From positions 64,001 through 128,000 of the forward strand of contig NZ_JAHXZR010000002.1 of the NCBI RefSeq assembly GCF_019740315.1: DNA of 64,000 bases, given 5' to 3'. Positions 46,521 to 56,062 of this stretch are shown here, piece by piece (position 1 is the stretch's first letter; every line of letters begins with the position of its first letter). The position numbers and the translations under genes are program-made. The stretch is from Oceanobacter mangrovi (GTDB lineage Bacteria > Pseudomonadota > Gammaproteobacteria > Pseudomonadales > Oceanobacteraceae). The notes under the pieces are model-generated. The model was not told the origin of the DNA. It saw only the letters and a list, made by a program, of their open reading frames with translations, and ran no database searches.

Positions 46521-49500
46521 ATGACGAAAGCAACCCTGACCGGATTGCCTGTGTCAGTGATGCCTGCTGCCAAACAGTTGCTGACTGTTTCGGTAATTGC
46601 AGCATCGCTGACCATGGCAGGCTGTGGTTCGAGTAGCAACGGTAATGGCAACAAAGATACCGACACTACCAACACCGCACCAGAACTGACCCTGACTGCA
46701 GGCACTGCGCTGACCGAAGACAGTGTCTCGACCAGCTCGCAGGTCGCTACGATTGCGGCCACTGATGCTGATGGCGACAGCCTCAGCTACAGCCTGGGCG
46801 GCACCAACGCTACCTACTTCAACATCAGCAATAACAACGTTGTGTTGTCCAGCCAGGGTGTCGCGGCGGTCAATGATGACAGCTTGAACCTCACCAGTCT
46901 GACTGTGACGGTCAGCGTCAGTGATGGTAGCGAGTCTGTCAGTGACAGTGTGGCTGTGACCATTACCCGTATTGATGACTCAGCTCTGGATAACACAGCA
47001 CCGGTACTGACTGCCACTGCCAATGGCGTGAGCGAAGACGATGTTGTTGAAGGCACTGTGGTCGCGACTTTCAGCGCTACTGATGCGGATGGCGACGAGC
47101 TGTCCTATCGCCTGGAAAACAACGACAACAATTATTTCGACATCAGCGGCAGCAATGTTGTGCTGACAGCGGCGGGTGTCACTGCTGTTAACGACGATGC
47201 CTTGAACCTGACGTCACTGACCGTGACTCTGGTGGCGACGGATACCCAGGCGACCGATTCACAAAGCCTGACCATCACCGTTAGCCGTATCGACGATACG
47301 CCGGTTGAAGAAGCACGCCTGATCAAGCTGTTTGAAGACGACTTTGAATCGGGTGCGATGGCCAAATGGACCGTGTTCAATCAGGTGGCAGGCAGCAACG
47401 ACTGGCACGTGGAAACCTACAGTGGCGATCAGTTTGCGGTGGCCAACTGTTACGGCAGCTCTGGTGCGTGCGATACCTGGATGATCACTCCAGCGCTGGA
47501 TGTGACCAACTTTGAAAGCGTTCGCATGGAGTTCAACACCGCCTGGAACTACGGTACTGGTACTGACCAGATCGCCCTGAAGGTGTCTACCGATTATGCC
47601 GGTGACCCGGCGACTGCAACCTGGACCGATATTTCCGACCGCGCGACCTGGTCAGCGGGTTCATTCGCGTTTACCGATTCCGGCGACGTTGATCTGTCCG
47701 ACTTTGCTGGTCAGCCGATCTATGTGGCTTTCCACTACGCTTACCCGGTGACCGATGCCACCAAGTGGGAAGTGGACGACATTCTGATCGACGGTTACGG
47801 CACGGGTGATTTCCCGCTGGCAGCGGAAATCAACATCGGCGACGAAACCTTCTATGCCAATCGCGCCATCACCTTTAACGGTGCTGCCAATAACGGTGCC
47901 GGTGCGCCGTACAGCTATGCGTGGGACTTTGGTGATGGCAGTACCTCTACTGAAGCCAAGCCTTCCCATACCTATACCGCATCTGGCGCCTACGCAGTCA
48001 GCCTGACAGTGACTGACTCCGAGTCCAACGAGGCCAGTGCCAGCACCACGGTCAACGTCGACCCGCAAACCACCTTTACGATTCCGGCCAAGGCCGATGG
48101 CAACTTCCGTATTGCGACCTTCAACGCGGGTTTCGACCTGCAGAGCGCCGTCGGTGAGCAACAAGCTGCCTTCGCCGGTGGTGAATATCGTAAAGCCCAG
48201 AAAGTCGCTGAAGTGATTCAGCGTGCCAACCCGGATATCCTGCTGCTGAACGAAATCGACGGCAACGATGCTGGCGCCACTGTAGCCACCTTCAAACAGG
48301 ATTACCTGGAAGTCGCTCAGGCCGACGACGTTGAAGCCGTCAGCTACGACTACGTTTATTACGGCGACAACGGCGACGACAACTACTGCAACACCGGCGC
48401 GCCAATTGAAGAAAGTGTTGCTGTCGACTTCAACAAGGATGGCGACAGCGATGACCCGGAAGACCGTTACGGTTTTGGTAACTACAACGGTCAGTACTGC
48501 ATGGTGATCTTCTCCAAATACCCGATTGACGACAGTGCCGTGACCCGCACCTTCGCCAAGTTCAAGTGGGAAGACATGCCAGACTATCTGGTGCCAACAC
48601 TGGATGGTGAAAACTGGTACACCGATGAAGAAATGTCGGTATTCCGTCTGTCTTCCAAAACCCACATCGACCTGCCGGTTAACGTGAATGGCACCACCGT
48701 TCACGTATTGGCCTCGCACCCAACACCACCAAGCTTCGATGGTGATGAGGATCGCAACGGTATTCGTAACTACGATGAAATCCGCCTGTGGGCAGACTAC
48801 ATCGACCCGGACAGCAACTACCTTTACGACGACCAGGGCAACGCCGACGTTTCACTGGCAGCCAATACCCGCTTCGTAATTCTGGGTGACGAAAATGCCT
48901 CCGCCAAAGAAGGTGATGCCTACGAAGTGGATGGTGTTCGCGCCATTGAGCAGCTGACCCTGAACCCGCTGGTGAACCCGAACCTGCACGAAGACAGCAG
49001 TACCTTCCAGGTGCCAACGTCTGCTGCTGGTACTGAAAACACCGACGACAGCATTTATGCGTCTACTCACACCGCTGGCTGGGCAATGCGTGCTGACTAC
49101 GTACTGCCATCTGCCTATGGTCTGGAAATCGCCCAGAGCGGTATTTTCTGGCCACGTCATTCTGACGACCTGCACTATCTCATCGAAGCGGTCGACAGCG
49201 ACGATATCGAAAGCTCTGACCACCGCATGGTGTGGATGGACCTGGCGCTAACCACCACCACAGTCACGGATGGCGAGACGGCGGATGCCTCCGCTGTTGA
49301 GCTGGCGGCGGACGACTTCAGCACGCTGGACGGCTTTATCGTTATCAGCGACGGTGAAAGCAGCAAAGACTGGTACGCCAGCTCTTATGGTGATTTGAAG
49401 TACGCCAAGATCTCTTGCTACAACGGTACTGAAAACTGCTCCGACTGGCTGATCAAGGCCGTTGATCTGACCAATGCGGTTGCCCCCGTGCTGTCGTTCG

Positions 49501-52322
49501 ACAGCCTGCGTAACGCCTATGGCCCAGCGGATTCTTCTGAAATGTCGCTGCTGGTTTCCACGGATTTCAACGGTTCCGACGTTAACGCTGCAACCTGGAC
49601 CGACTTGTCTGATCAGGTCAACTGGGCACCACAACCGTCTTCCGGTTATACCGATGCGATTGCTTCCGGCAACATTGATCTGTCCTCCTTTGAAGGTGAA
49701 AGCGTTTATATCGCCATCGTCTACAACAGCGACCCGGCCAACTCTGGTACCTGGGAAATTGCCAACCTGCTGGTTAGCGGCCAGGTTGCGCCATACGCTG
49801 AAGAAGACTTCTCCGATTTGAGCGGCTTCACCGTCGTCAGCTCAGGCGAAAGCAGCAAGGACTGGTACGCCAGCGCTTATGGCGATCTGCAGTATGCCAA
49901 GATCTCTTGTTATAACGGCGTTGAGAGCTGTGATGACTGGCTGGTGAAGACTGTCGATCTGAGCAGTGCGGTCAACCCGGTGCTGACTTTTGACAGCCTG
50001 CGTAACGCCTATGGCCCGTCAGATTCATCAGAAATGTCGCTGCTGGTTTCCAGCAACTTCAGCGGTGATGTTGATGCCGCCAGCTGGGATGACCTGAGTG
50101 ATCTGGCCAACTGGGCTGCTCAGCCTTCTTCCGGTTACACCGATGCGGTGGCTTCCGGTGAGATTGATCTGTCTGGCTACAAGGGAAGCGTGATCTCTGT
50201 GGCGTTCCGATACACCAGTGACCCTGCCAACTCTGGCACCTGGGAAATCGCCAACTTCCTGGTTCAGGAAAAAGTGACGGCGGTTGAAGAACCAAGCCTG
50301 GGCACTGGCACCACGGAACTGGCCGACAGCGCTCCAGCCACCACGACACTGAACAACGTCAACCTGCGTACCGAAGGCACGCTGGCGTTTGAAGCAGTGG
50401 CAGTACCTGAGTCAACCTCAGCCGAAGCCTTTATGGCCATCGGTTCCTCTGGCCTGAGCATTGATGGTGTGGCCATCGAAAACTCTGGCTACAAGACGCT
50501 GCTGAAGTCGGGCGACCTGATCGACGGTAACACCTACGCCCAGGTCAAGGACAACCAGGGCACCGACCTGTTTGTTTCCAACTACAACGAGTTCATGTCG
50601 ATCCTGCCGATTGGCGACCGCATCTTTGCTGTCAGCCAGTTTGAAAACATTCCAGGCGGTATGCACCTGCTGGAACTGCAGCAAGACAGCACTACCGGTG
50701 AACTGAGCCCAATCTCAACCCAGGCTCTGGACTTCGCTGCCGTTCATGGTGGCTACAACCACTGTGCTGCTGTGGTCACGCCATGGAACACCCACCTGGC
50801 GGCGGAAGAATATGAGCCAAATGCGCGTCTTCGCTCCGCAGCGACCGGTGCTATCGACAGCTACTACGATCCGATTGAAGACTACTTCGCTGATCTCAGC
50901 CTCAGCCAGGTGAACCCGTACTGGTACGGCTACCCGGTTGAAGTGACTGTGAATGTGGATGGTTCTGACGTGACCACCGACATCGTCAAACACTACTCGG
51001 TGGCCCGTGTGTCTATCGAAGTGCCTTACGTGATGCCAGACCGCAAAACCATGTACCTGACCGACGACCAGTCAACTGGCGGCGGCTTGTACATGTACGT
51101 GGCTGACACTGCTGAAGACTTGTCCGCCGGTACCCTGTATGCGATGAAGTGGAACCAGACCGACGCCGGCTCCGATGCCAACGCCAATATTGGCGCGGCT
51201 GACATCGAATGGATCAACCTGGGTCATGCCACAGACGCTGAAATCGCCGCTCTGATCGAAGGAGACGACGCGCTGCAATTTGCCGACATCTTCGACGCCG
51301 TCGCTGTGGTTAACGGTGAATGTCCGCTGGGCTACAACAGCATCAACTACCTGGGCACCCAGGAATGTCTGAAGCTGAACGCCGGTATGGAACAATCCGC
51401 TTCACGTCTGGAAACCCGTCGTTACGCGGCGCTGCAAGGTGCCACGGTTGAGTTAGCCAAGGAAGAAGGTTTCACCTACAACCCGCACAATCACAAGGCC
51501 TACATGGCCATCACCAACGTGGTTAAGGCAATGCTCAATGGCAGCAACGAAGACGGCGGTGCCAACGACATCCGTATCGCCAATGCCAACCAGTGTGGCG
51601 GTATCTACGAACTGTCACTGGGCAGCAACAGCGATATTGGCTCTGAGTTTGTAATCGGTGCTGCTGCCGGTCTGGTGGCGGGTATTCCATCCGGTTCTTC
51701 CTGTGATGTCGAGGGCCTGTCCGGTCCGGACAACGTTGCCTACGTTGGCTACAACACCCTGATCATCACCGAAGACACCGGCTACCATGCCAACAACTTT
51801 GTCTGGTCATATAACCTCGAAACCGCAGCACTGACCCGTATCTTCTCGGCCCCAAGCGGCGCTGAAAATACTGGCCCGTACATGTTCAACCAGATCAACG
51901 GCTTCGCTTACATCACCAACGTGGTGCAGCACCCTGGTGACGAGTCTGTCGATCCATCCGCTGGTAACGAAGCCCAGATCGGCTACTTCGGCCCGATTCC
52001 GGTGACAGCGGCAGGCAGCTCCAGCACCGCCATGAGCGTGACGGATGCACTGGCCGTAACCGTTGATCAGCAAGTGGTGGATGTCGTGGGTGTGGTTACC
52101 AGCACCGTTATCAACGGTGACTACGCGATGGAAATTGCGGATGTTGACGACGCCAGCCAGGTGATTGTTGTGAAACTGGAAACCGACCAGCGCGCCAGCT
52201 GGGGCCCGTCAAGCAACCCATCTGCGGTTGGCACAACCGTTGTGGTAACCGGTGAACGTGATCTGGATGGCTATGCTGGCCGTCAGAGCATCGAAGGCGT
52301 TACCTCCATTGTTGCCCAATAA
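46521..52322 (+). CDS. giant extracellular lipoprotein: nuclease (EEP) plus PhoX-type phosphatase domains
   Basis: 1933 residues from ATG 46521 (GAGG 8 bases upstream). In order: lipoprotein signal with lipid-carrying Cys35 (LTMAGCGSS); two cadherin-like/VCBS-type repeats (about 50-155 and 156-260); choice-of-anchor-J domain (about 270-425); PKD domain (about 440-515, YSYAWDFGDG); endonuclease/exonuclease/phosphatase domain (about 529-915: FRIATFNAGF, ILLLNEIDGN, LASHPTPPSF, FVILGDENAS, SDHRMVWMDL), as in the secreted nuclease ExeM; two further J-type repeats (about 930-1250, nearly identical to each other); a DUF839/PhoX-like phosphatase domain (about 1274-1812: CAAVVTPWNTHLAAEEYEPN, TMYLTDDQSTGGGLYMYV, SRLETRRYAALQGATVE, PDNVAYVG); and an OB-fold tail. 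Probably lipid-anchored and outward-facing, degrading extracellular DNA and releasing phosphate. No Pho box seen upstream. Confidence 0.85.
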   Translation: MTKATLTGLPVSVMPAAKQLLTVSVIAASLTMAGCGSSSNGNGNKDTDTTNTAPELTLTAGTALTEDSVSTSSQVATIAATDADGDSLSYSLGGTNATYFNISNNNVVLSSQGVAAVNDDSLNLTSLTVTVSVSDGSESVSDSVAVTITRIDDSALDNTAPVLTATANGVSEDDVVEGTVVATFSATDADGDELSYRLENNDNNYFDISGSNVVLTAAGVTAVNDDALNLTSLTVTLVATDTQATDSQSLTITVSRIDDTPVEEARLIKLFEDDFESGAMAKWTVFNQVAGSNDWHVETYSGDQFAVANCYGSSGACDTWMITPALDVTNFESVRMEFNTAWNYGTGTDQIALKVSTDYAGDPATATWTDISDRATWSAGSFAFTDSGDVDLSDFAGQPIYVAFHYAYPVTDATKWEVDDILIDGYGTGDFPLAAEINIGDETFYANRAITFNGAANNGAGAPYSYAWDFGDGSTSTEAKPSHTYTASGAYAVSLTVTDSESNEASASTTVNVDPQTTFTIPAKADGNFRIATFNAGFDLQSAVGEQQAAFAGGEYRKAQKVAEVIQRANPDILLLNEIDGNDAGATVATFKQDYLEVAQADDVEAVSYDYVYYGDNGDDNYCNTGAPIEESVAVDFNKDGDSDDPEDRYGFGNYNGQYCMVIFSKYPIDDSAVTRTFAKFKWEDMPDYLVPTLDGENWYTDEEMSVFRLSSKTHIDLPVNVNGTTVHVLASHPTPPSFDGDEDRNGIRNYDEIRLWADYIDPDSNYLYDDQGNADVSLAANTRFVILGDENASAKEGDAYEVDGVRAIEQLTLNPLVNPNLHEDSSTFQVPTSAAGTENTDDSIYASTHTAGWAMRADYVLPSAYGLEIAQSGIFWPRHSDDLHYLIEAVDSDDIESSDHRMVWMDLALTTTTVTDGETADASAVELAADDFSTLDGFIVISDGESSKDWYASSYGDLKYAKISCYNGTENCSDWLIKAVDLTNAVAPVLSFDSLRNAYGPADSSEMSLLVSTDFNGSDVNAATWTDLSDQVNWAPQPSSGYTDAIASGNIDLSSFEGESVYIAIVYNSDPANSGTWEIANLLVSGQVAPYAEEDFSDLSGFTVVSSGESSKDWYASAYGDLQYAKISCYNGVESCDDWLVKTVDLSSAVNPVLTFDSLRNAYGPSDSSEMSLLVSSNFSGDVDAASWDDLSDLANWAAQPSSGYTDAVASGEIDLSGYKGSVISVAFRYTSDPANSGTWEIANFLVQEKVTAVEEPSLGTGTTELADSAPATTTLNNVNLRTEGTLAFEAVAVPESTSAEAFMAIGSSGLSIDGVAIENSGYKTLLKSGDLIDGNTYAQVKDNQGTDLFVSNYNEFMSILPIGDRIFAVSQFENIPGGMHLLELQQDSTTGELSPISTQALDFAAVHGGYNHCAAVVTPWNTHLAAEEYEPNARLRSAATGAIDSYYDPIEDYFADLSLSQVNPYWYGYPVEVTVNVDGSDVTTDIVKHYSVARVSIEVPYVMPDRKTMYLTDDQSTGGGLYMYVADTAEDLSAGTLYAMKWNQTDAGSDANANIGAADIEWINLGHATDAEIAALIEGDDALQFADIFDAVAVVNGECPLGYNSINYLGTQECLKLNAGMEQSASRLETRRYAALQGATVELAKEEGFTYNPHNHKAYMAITNVVKAMLNGSNEDGGANDIRIANANQCGGIYELSLGSNSDIGSEFVIGAAAGLVAGIPSGSSCDVEGLSGPDNVAYVGYNTLIITEDTGYHANNFVWSYNLETAALTRIFSAPSGAENTGPYMFNQINGFAYITNVVQHPGDESVDPSAGNEAQIGYFGPIPVTAAGSSSTAMSVTDALAVTVDQQVVDVVGVVTSTVINGDYAMEIADVDDASQVIVVKLETDQRASWGPSSNPSAVGTTVVVTGERDLDGYAGRQSIEGVTSIVAQ

Positions 52323-52344
52323 GACTCAGCTTCGGCTGACTCTC

Positions 52345-52379
52345 AAAGCCGCTACCTTCGGGTAGCGGCTTTTTGTTTT
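52345..52379 (+). terminator. rho-independent terminator of the nuclease-phosphatase gene
   Basis: A 12-bp perfect stem (AAAGCCGCTACC / GGTAGCGGCTTT) with a stable TTCG loop, then TTGTTTT. It starts 23 bases past the stop codon. Confidence 0.93.
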
Positions 52380-52399
52380 GGGTGTATCAGAGAAAATCT

Positions 52400-52603
52400 G
52401 GCAAGGCATGCCTCGCCCCTAAGAAAAACACCGCCCTTCACAGGGTCACGACATGTCGTGACAACGGCCCTGAATTACCCCGGAACTGTAGGTTGGGCCA
52501 TGCCCAACAACTGATGGGCACGGCCCATCTTACACATGAAATCTCATTTGCCCTCCAAGGGTGCCATTTGTAAAGCGTGCGTAGGGTCACGACATGTCGT
52601 GAC
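52400..52603. repeat. cluster of four dispersed palindromic repeats
   Basis: GGCAAGGCATGCCTCGCCCC (52400-52419), GGGTCACGACATGTCGTGAC (52443-52462), the double hairpin GTTGGGCCATGCCCAAC + GATGGGCACGGCCCATC (52492-52529), and a second GGGTCACGACATGTCGTGAC (52584-52603). All four kinds seen at other gene borders occur together here. Bases 52604-52870 are AT-rich and show no gene. Confidence 0.85.
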
Positions 52604-52879
52604 ATAACGGCGGAGACAACAAGCGTAGTCCGGTTCCCCTTGGGCAAAACGCCTGACAAACCTGCCACCAGGAGAATGCATCCGATGTGTGCATTCTAAA
52701 TGCGCACTGTGTGCTGTTCTGATGCGCTATTAACCGTGACTCTGAATCCAGAGCGGCGAATTTCCGATTTTTTGCGTTTTAGCTGAAATTTTTCTGAATT
52801 GAATCCAAGTTATTGAAATTAATGGTTTTTTAATAAAAACAAAACATTGATTCAGATCAAAAATAGCACTTTTGGCCCC

Positions 52880-52897
52880 TTGGCATCCAACCTGCTA
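52880..52897 (+). promoter_or_regulatory. possible sigma-54 promoter of the TRAP-nadC-phnN/deoA operon
   Basis: TTGGCATCCAACCTGCTA keeps the invariant GG and GC exactly 10 bases apart (consensus TTGGCAC-N5-TTGC). It lies about 193 bases before the start of the TAXI receptor gene, in a long AT-rich gap suited to enhancer and IHF binding. No activator gene is next to it, so the call is tentative. Confidence 0.45.
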
Positions 52898-53089
52898 AAT
52901 CCTCTGTACATGTGATTAAACAATTCATCCGTGATTGAAGGATGAATTTTTTGATTTCTAACCAACTGATTTTTATTGAAAAAAATCGGCTGGTTTTAAG
53001 GGGATGTTACTGGAATTACCAAAAAACAAGTGTGTACGTTGTTTTTGGTGGTTCGAATCATGATTTTGCAGATACCGGAGGATGACCCG

Positions 53090-54073
53090 ATGTTGAAGAA
53101 AGCCCTGTGGACCACCATGGCCTGCCTGGCTGCTCATTCAATGAGCGCACAGGCCGCCGAGCCGATGAACCTGAACCTCTGTGGAGGCAGCCCGAATGGC
53201 CTCTGGAGCTTGCTGGGCGTCGGCCTGGATCGGGTGGTGAAGGCCGAAAACCCGGACTCCAGCGTGACCTATCAAACCTCGTCTGGCGGATTTGCCAACA
53301 TTATGCAGCTCAAGAAAGGTGCCTGTGATCTTGGCATTGTGCACCTCGGCGAAGCCAGTCTGGCCGAGGCTGGCAAAGCGCCATTCCGGGCACCAGAGAA
53401 AGACTTTGGAGTCGTCGCGGTGCTGTATAACTGGGCACCGACCCAATGGGTCATGACGGAAGAATTTGCGGCCAAATATGGCATCAGCTCGTTGCAGGAT
53501 CTGGCCGATAAAAAGCCGCCAGTCCGCATCGTGATGAACCGCAAGGGCATTTTGCCGTCGATGGTTGCGGAAGACGAACTGGCCAGCCTGGGGGTCAGCG
53601 TGGATGACATCAAGAGTTGGGGTGGCAGTGTGGTGAATCAGGGGTCTTCGGTGGCTTCTGAATTGATCCAGAACCGTCGCGCTGATATGTGGGTGAACCA
53701 GACCTTTGTCGGCAGCTCGGCGATTCGGTCGATGTCTGAAAACATGGGCATGCGCTTGCTGGAAGTACCAGACAGCGTGGTCGATGCAATGTCAGCCAAG
53801 TATGGTGATACGCCATTTACCATCAGCGCAGACTCATACGAATGGCTCGGCAAGGATATTCGCAGTAACGCTGCAACTGCCATGCTGGTGGTCTCCGACA
53901 AACTGGCGCCACAAGTGACCGAAGCACTGACGTCAGCCCTGATTGAGCATATTGACCTGATGCAAGGCATTCATTCTGCGATGGGCAAACTCACGCCGGA
54001 TGTTCTGAAATCGCAAACCCGATTGCCGTATAGCCCGGGAGCAGTAGCTGCCTATAACAAGCACGGTTTGTAA
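53090..54073 (+). CDS. TAXI-family TRAP transporter solute receptor
   Basis: 327 residues from ATG 53090 (GGAGG 8 bases upstream). A signal peptide (ALWTTMACLAAHSMSAQA) is followed by a TAXI-type binding fold: NLCGGSPNGLWSLLGVGLDRVVKAENPDSSVTYQTSSGGFANIMQLKKGACDLGIVHLGEA. It is the periplasmic binding part of a Na+-driven TRAP importer whose fused permease gene follows after 33 bases. The ligand cannot be read from the sequence; TAXI receptors known so far bind glutamate/glutamine, other organic acids or small anions. The operon suggests a pyridine carboxylate, an inference. Confidence 0.9.
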   Translation: MLKKALWTTMACLAAHSMSAQAAEPMNLNLCGGSPNGLWSLLGVGLDRVVKAENPDSSVTYQTSSGGFANIMQLKKGACDLGIVHLGEASLAEAGKAPFRAPEKDFGVVAVLYNWAPTQWVMTEEFAAKYGISSLQDLADKKPPVRIVMNRKGILPSMVAEDELASLGVSVDDIKSWGGSVVNQGSSVASELIQNRRADMWVNQTFVGSSAIRSMSENMGMRLLEVPDSVVDAMSAKYGDTPFTISADSYEWLGKDIRSNAATAMLVVSDKLAPQVTEALTSALIEHIDLMQGIHSAMGKLTPDVLKSQTRLPYSPGAVAAYNKHGL

Positions 54074-54106
54074 TTAAATCGATATAACGATTTTCGGAGT
54101 GATGCC

Positions 54107-56032
54107 TTGAATATTTCAACATCGCTGGGGGTCGCCTTGCTTTCTACGGGATATCGTAGAAAGCCTGCGGGATTACTCAATAAGTTTGTCAGTCTATATG
54201 GTTTTGCGATTGCTGGCTGGGTGCTTTGGTCAACAATATTCTCCACCTCGGATGTATTGTTACTGACTATTGTCTACCTGACCCAAATGCTGGTGCTGGT
54301 ATTTATCATATTTTCGCCATCGAGTTCGGACAGTTCAAATAAACCCGGAATGACCGATTATGGTATGGCCGCGTTATCCTTCTTGTGCTCGATGTTTTTT
54401 CTGCTGAATATGGATGAACTGACTGATCGTATCAGCCTGCTGACACCGTTAACCGATATGCAGTTTTATGTTGGTGTCGCCGTAACCTTGCTGACTCTGG
54501 AAGCCACCCGCCGTACCGTTGGGTTGGGGTTAACCATGATCGCCATGCTGTTTATTGGCTACAACCTGCTGGGTCACAAGCTTACTGGCGAATTCAGCCA
54601 CGGTTATATTCCGCTGGCCGATTTTATCGACATCAATATCTACACCAGTGATGGCCTGTTTGGCGTACCGGTGCGGGTCGCGGCAACCTATGCCTTCCTG
54701 TTTGTGATGTTCGGAACCTTCCTGGAAGCGGTGAAGGGCGGTGACTTCTTTTTCCGGCTGGCCTCAAAACTGACCGGTAAAACTATCGGTGGCCCGGCCA
54801 AGGTGGCGATTATCTCATCGGGTCTGTTTGGCACGGTTTCCGGCAGTCCGACGGCGGACGTGGTGACCACCGGCTCGGTCACCATTCCATTGATGCGGCG
54901 GCTGGGATTTTCGAAAGACCTGTCGGCAGGGATCGAAGTATCGGCGTCTACCGGTGGCAGTTTGCTGCCGCCAATCATGGGCTCGGTAGCCTTTATCATG
55001 GCGGAATATACCGGCCTGGCGTACAACCAGATCATCATCGCCTCGCTGATTCCGGCAGTGCTGTATTACGTGGGCGTGTATCTGCAGGTGCATCTGTACT
55101 GTCTGTCGCATGGCGTCGGGCAGCAGCAGGGTGAAGAAATCCCGCGCTGGAGTGAGGTGTTCGAAGGGGCGTGGATGTTCCTGGTGCCATTCACGGCCAT
55201 GGTGGTGCCTTTGGTGCTGGGCTATTCGCCGACCTTTGTTGCCATCTTCGGAATCGCCGCCATTCTGGTGGTGTCACAGTTGCCTGGCAAACGCCGTATT
55301 CCGGTGCGAGAGTTGCTGAACAGCTTCCCGCAATCAACGATTCGGATGGTTGGCGTCACGGCTGCCTGCGCCTCGGCCGGGCTGGTGATTGGCGGCATTA
55401 CCATGACGGGCCTGGGCACCAAGTTCTCGGCGCTAATTCTGATGCTGGCCGGTGACAGCCAGTTTATGACTCTGGTGTTGAGCGCGGTAGTGACCATTGT
55501 GCTGGGTATGGGGATGCCAACCCCAAGCGCCTATATTCTGGCGGCTGTGCTGGTTGGCCCAACCCTGGTGAATCATATGGGCTTGCCGATTATGTCGGCC
55601 CATCTGTTTATCCTGTATTACGCGGTTCTGTCGGCACTGACACCACCGGTTGCGGTGGCTGCCTATGCCGCTGCAGGCTTGTGTCACGGTAATCCAATAT
55701 CCATTGCGGCTACCGCGGTGCGTTTGTCGGCGATTGCTTTTGTATTTCCGTTTTCCTTTATCTATAACCCCGGCGTCTTGCTTAACGGCTCGGTAGTGGA
55801 ATGTATTCTGGCGATTATTCAGGCATTGATGGCGACCGTTTCAATTGCAATTGCGGCGGAAGGATATTGGTCTCACAAGATTCATCCGGTTGCCCGTTTG
55901 GTGATATTGGCCTGTGGTATATCACTGCTGGCACCTGGTGATTATTACTCGATTATTCCTGTAATTCTGGTGGCTGCCATTCTGGTAGCACTCAGAAAAG
56001 AAATGTCTGGTGTATTGGCCAGAACTGTTTGA
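54107..56032 (+). CDS. TRAP transporter fused permease (4TM/12TM)
   Basis: 641 residues from TTG 54107 (GGAG 7 bases upstream); there is no ATG that keeps the N-terminus. Some 16-18 membrane segments. The TAXI-TRAP permease signature is clear: FGTVSGSPTADVVTTGSVTIPLMRRLGF and ASTGGSLLPPIMGSVAFIMAEY, then GMGMPTPSAYILAAVLVGP and the second half repeat. It imports the ligand of the TAXI receptor with Na+. Cotranscribed with the receptor, NadC-type and fusion genes (gaps 33, 30 and 6 bases). Confidence 0.93.
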   Translation: MNISTSLGVALLSTGYRRKPAGLLNKFVSLYGFAIAGWVLWSTIFSTSDVLLLTIVYLTQMLVLVFIIFSPSSSDSSNKPGMTDYGMAALSFLCSMFFLLNMDELTDRISLLTPLTDMQFYVGVAVTLLTLEATRRTVGLGLTMIAMLFIGYNLLGHKLTGEFSHGYIPLADFIDINIYTSDGLFGVPVRVAATYAFLFVMFGTFLEAVKGGDFFFRLASKLTGKTIGGPAKVAIISSGLFGTVSGSPTADVVTTGSVTIPLMRRLGFSKDLSAGIEVSASTGGSLLPPIMGSVAFIMAEYTGLAYNQIIIASLIPAVLYYVGVYLQVHLYCLSHGVGQQQGEEIPRWSEVFEGAWMFLVPFTAMVVPLVLGYSPTFVAIFGIAAILVVSQLPGKRRIPVRELLNSFPQSTIRMVGVTAACASAGLVIGGITMTGLGTKFSALILMLAGDSQFMTLVLSAVVTIVLGMGMPTPSAYILAAVLVGPTLVNHMGLPIMSAHLFILYYAVLSALTPPVAVAAYAAAGLCHGNPISIAATAVRLSAIAFVFPFSFIYNPGVLLNGSVVECILAIIQALMATVSIAIAAEGYWSHKIHPVARLVILACGISLLAPGDYYSIIPVILVAAILVALRKEMSGVLARTV

Positions 56033-56062
56033 AATAAATCCTGTTTATTTGAGGTATCTATT

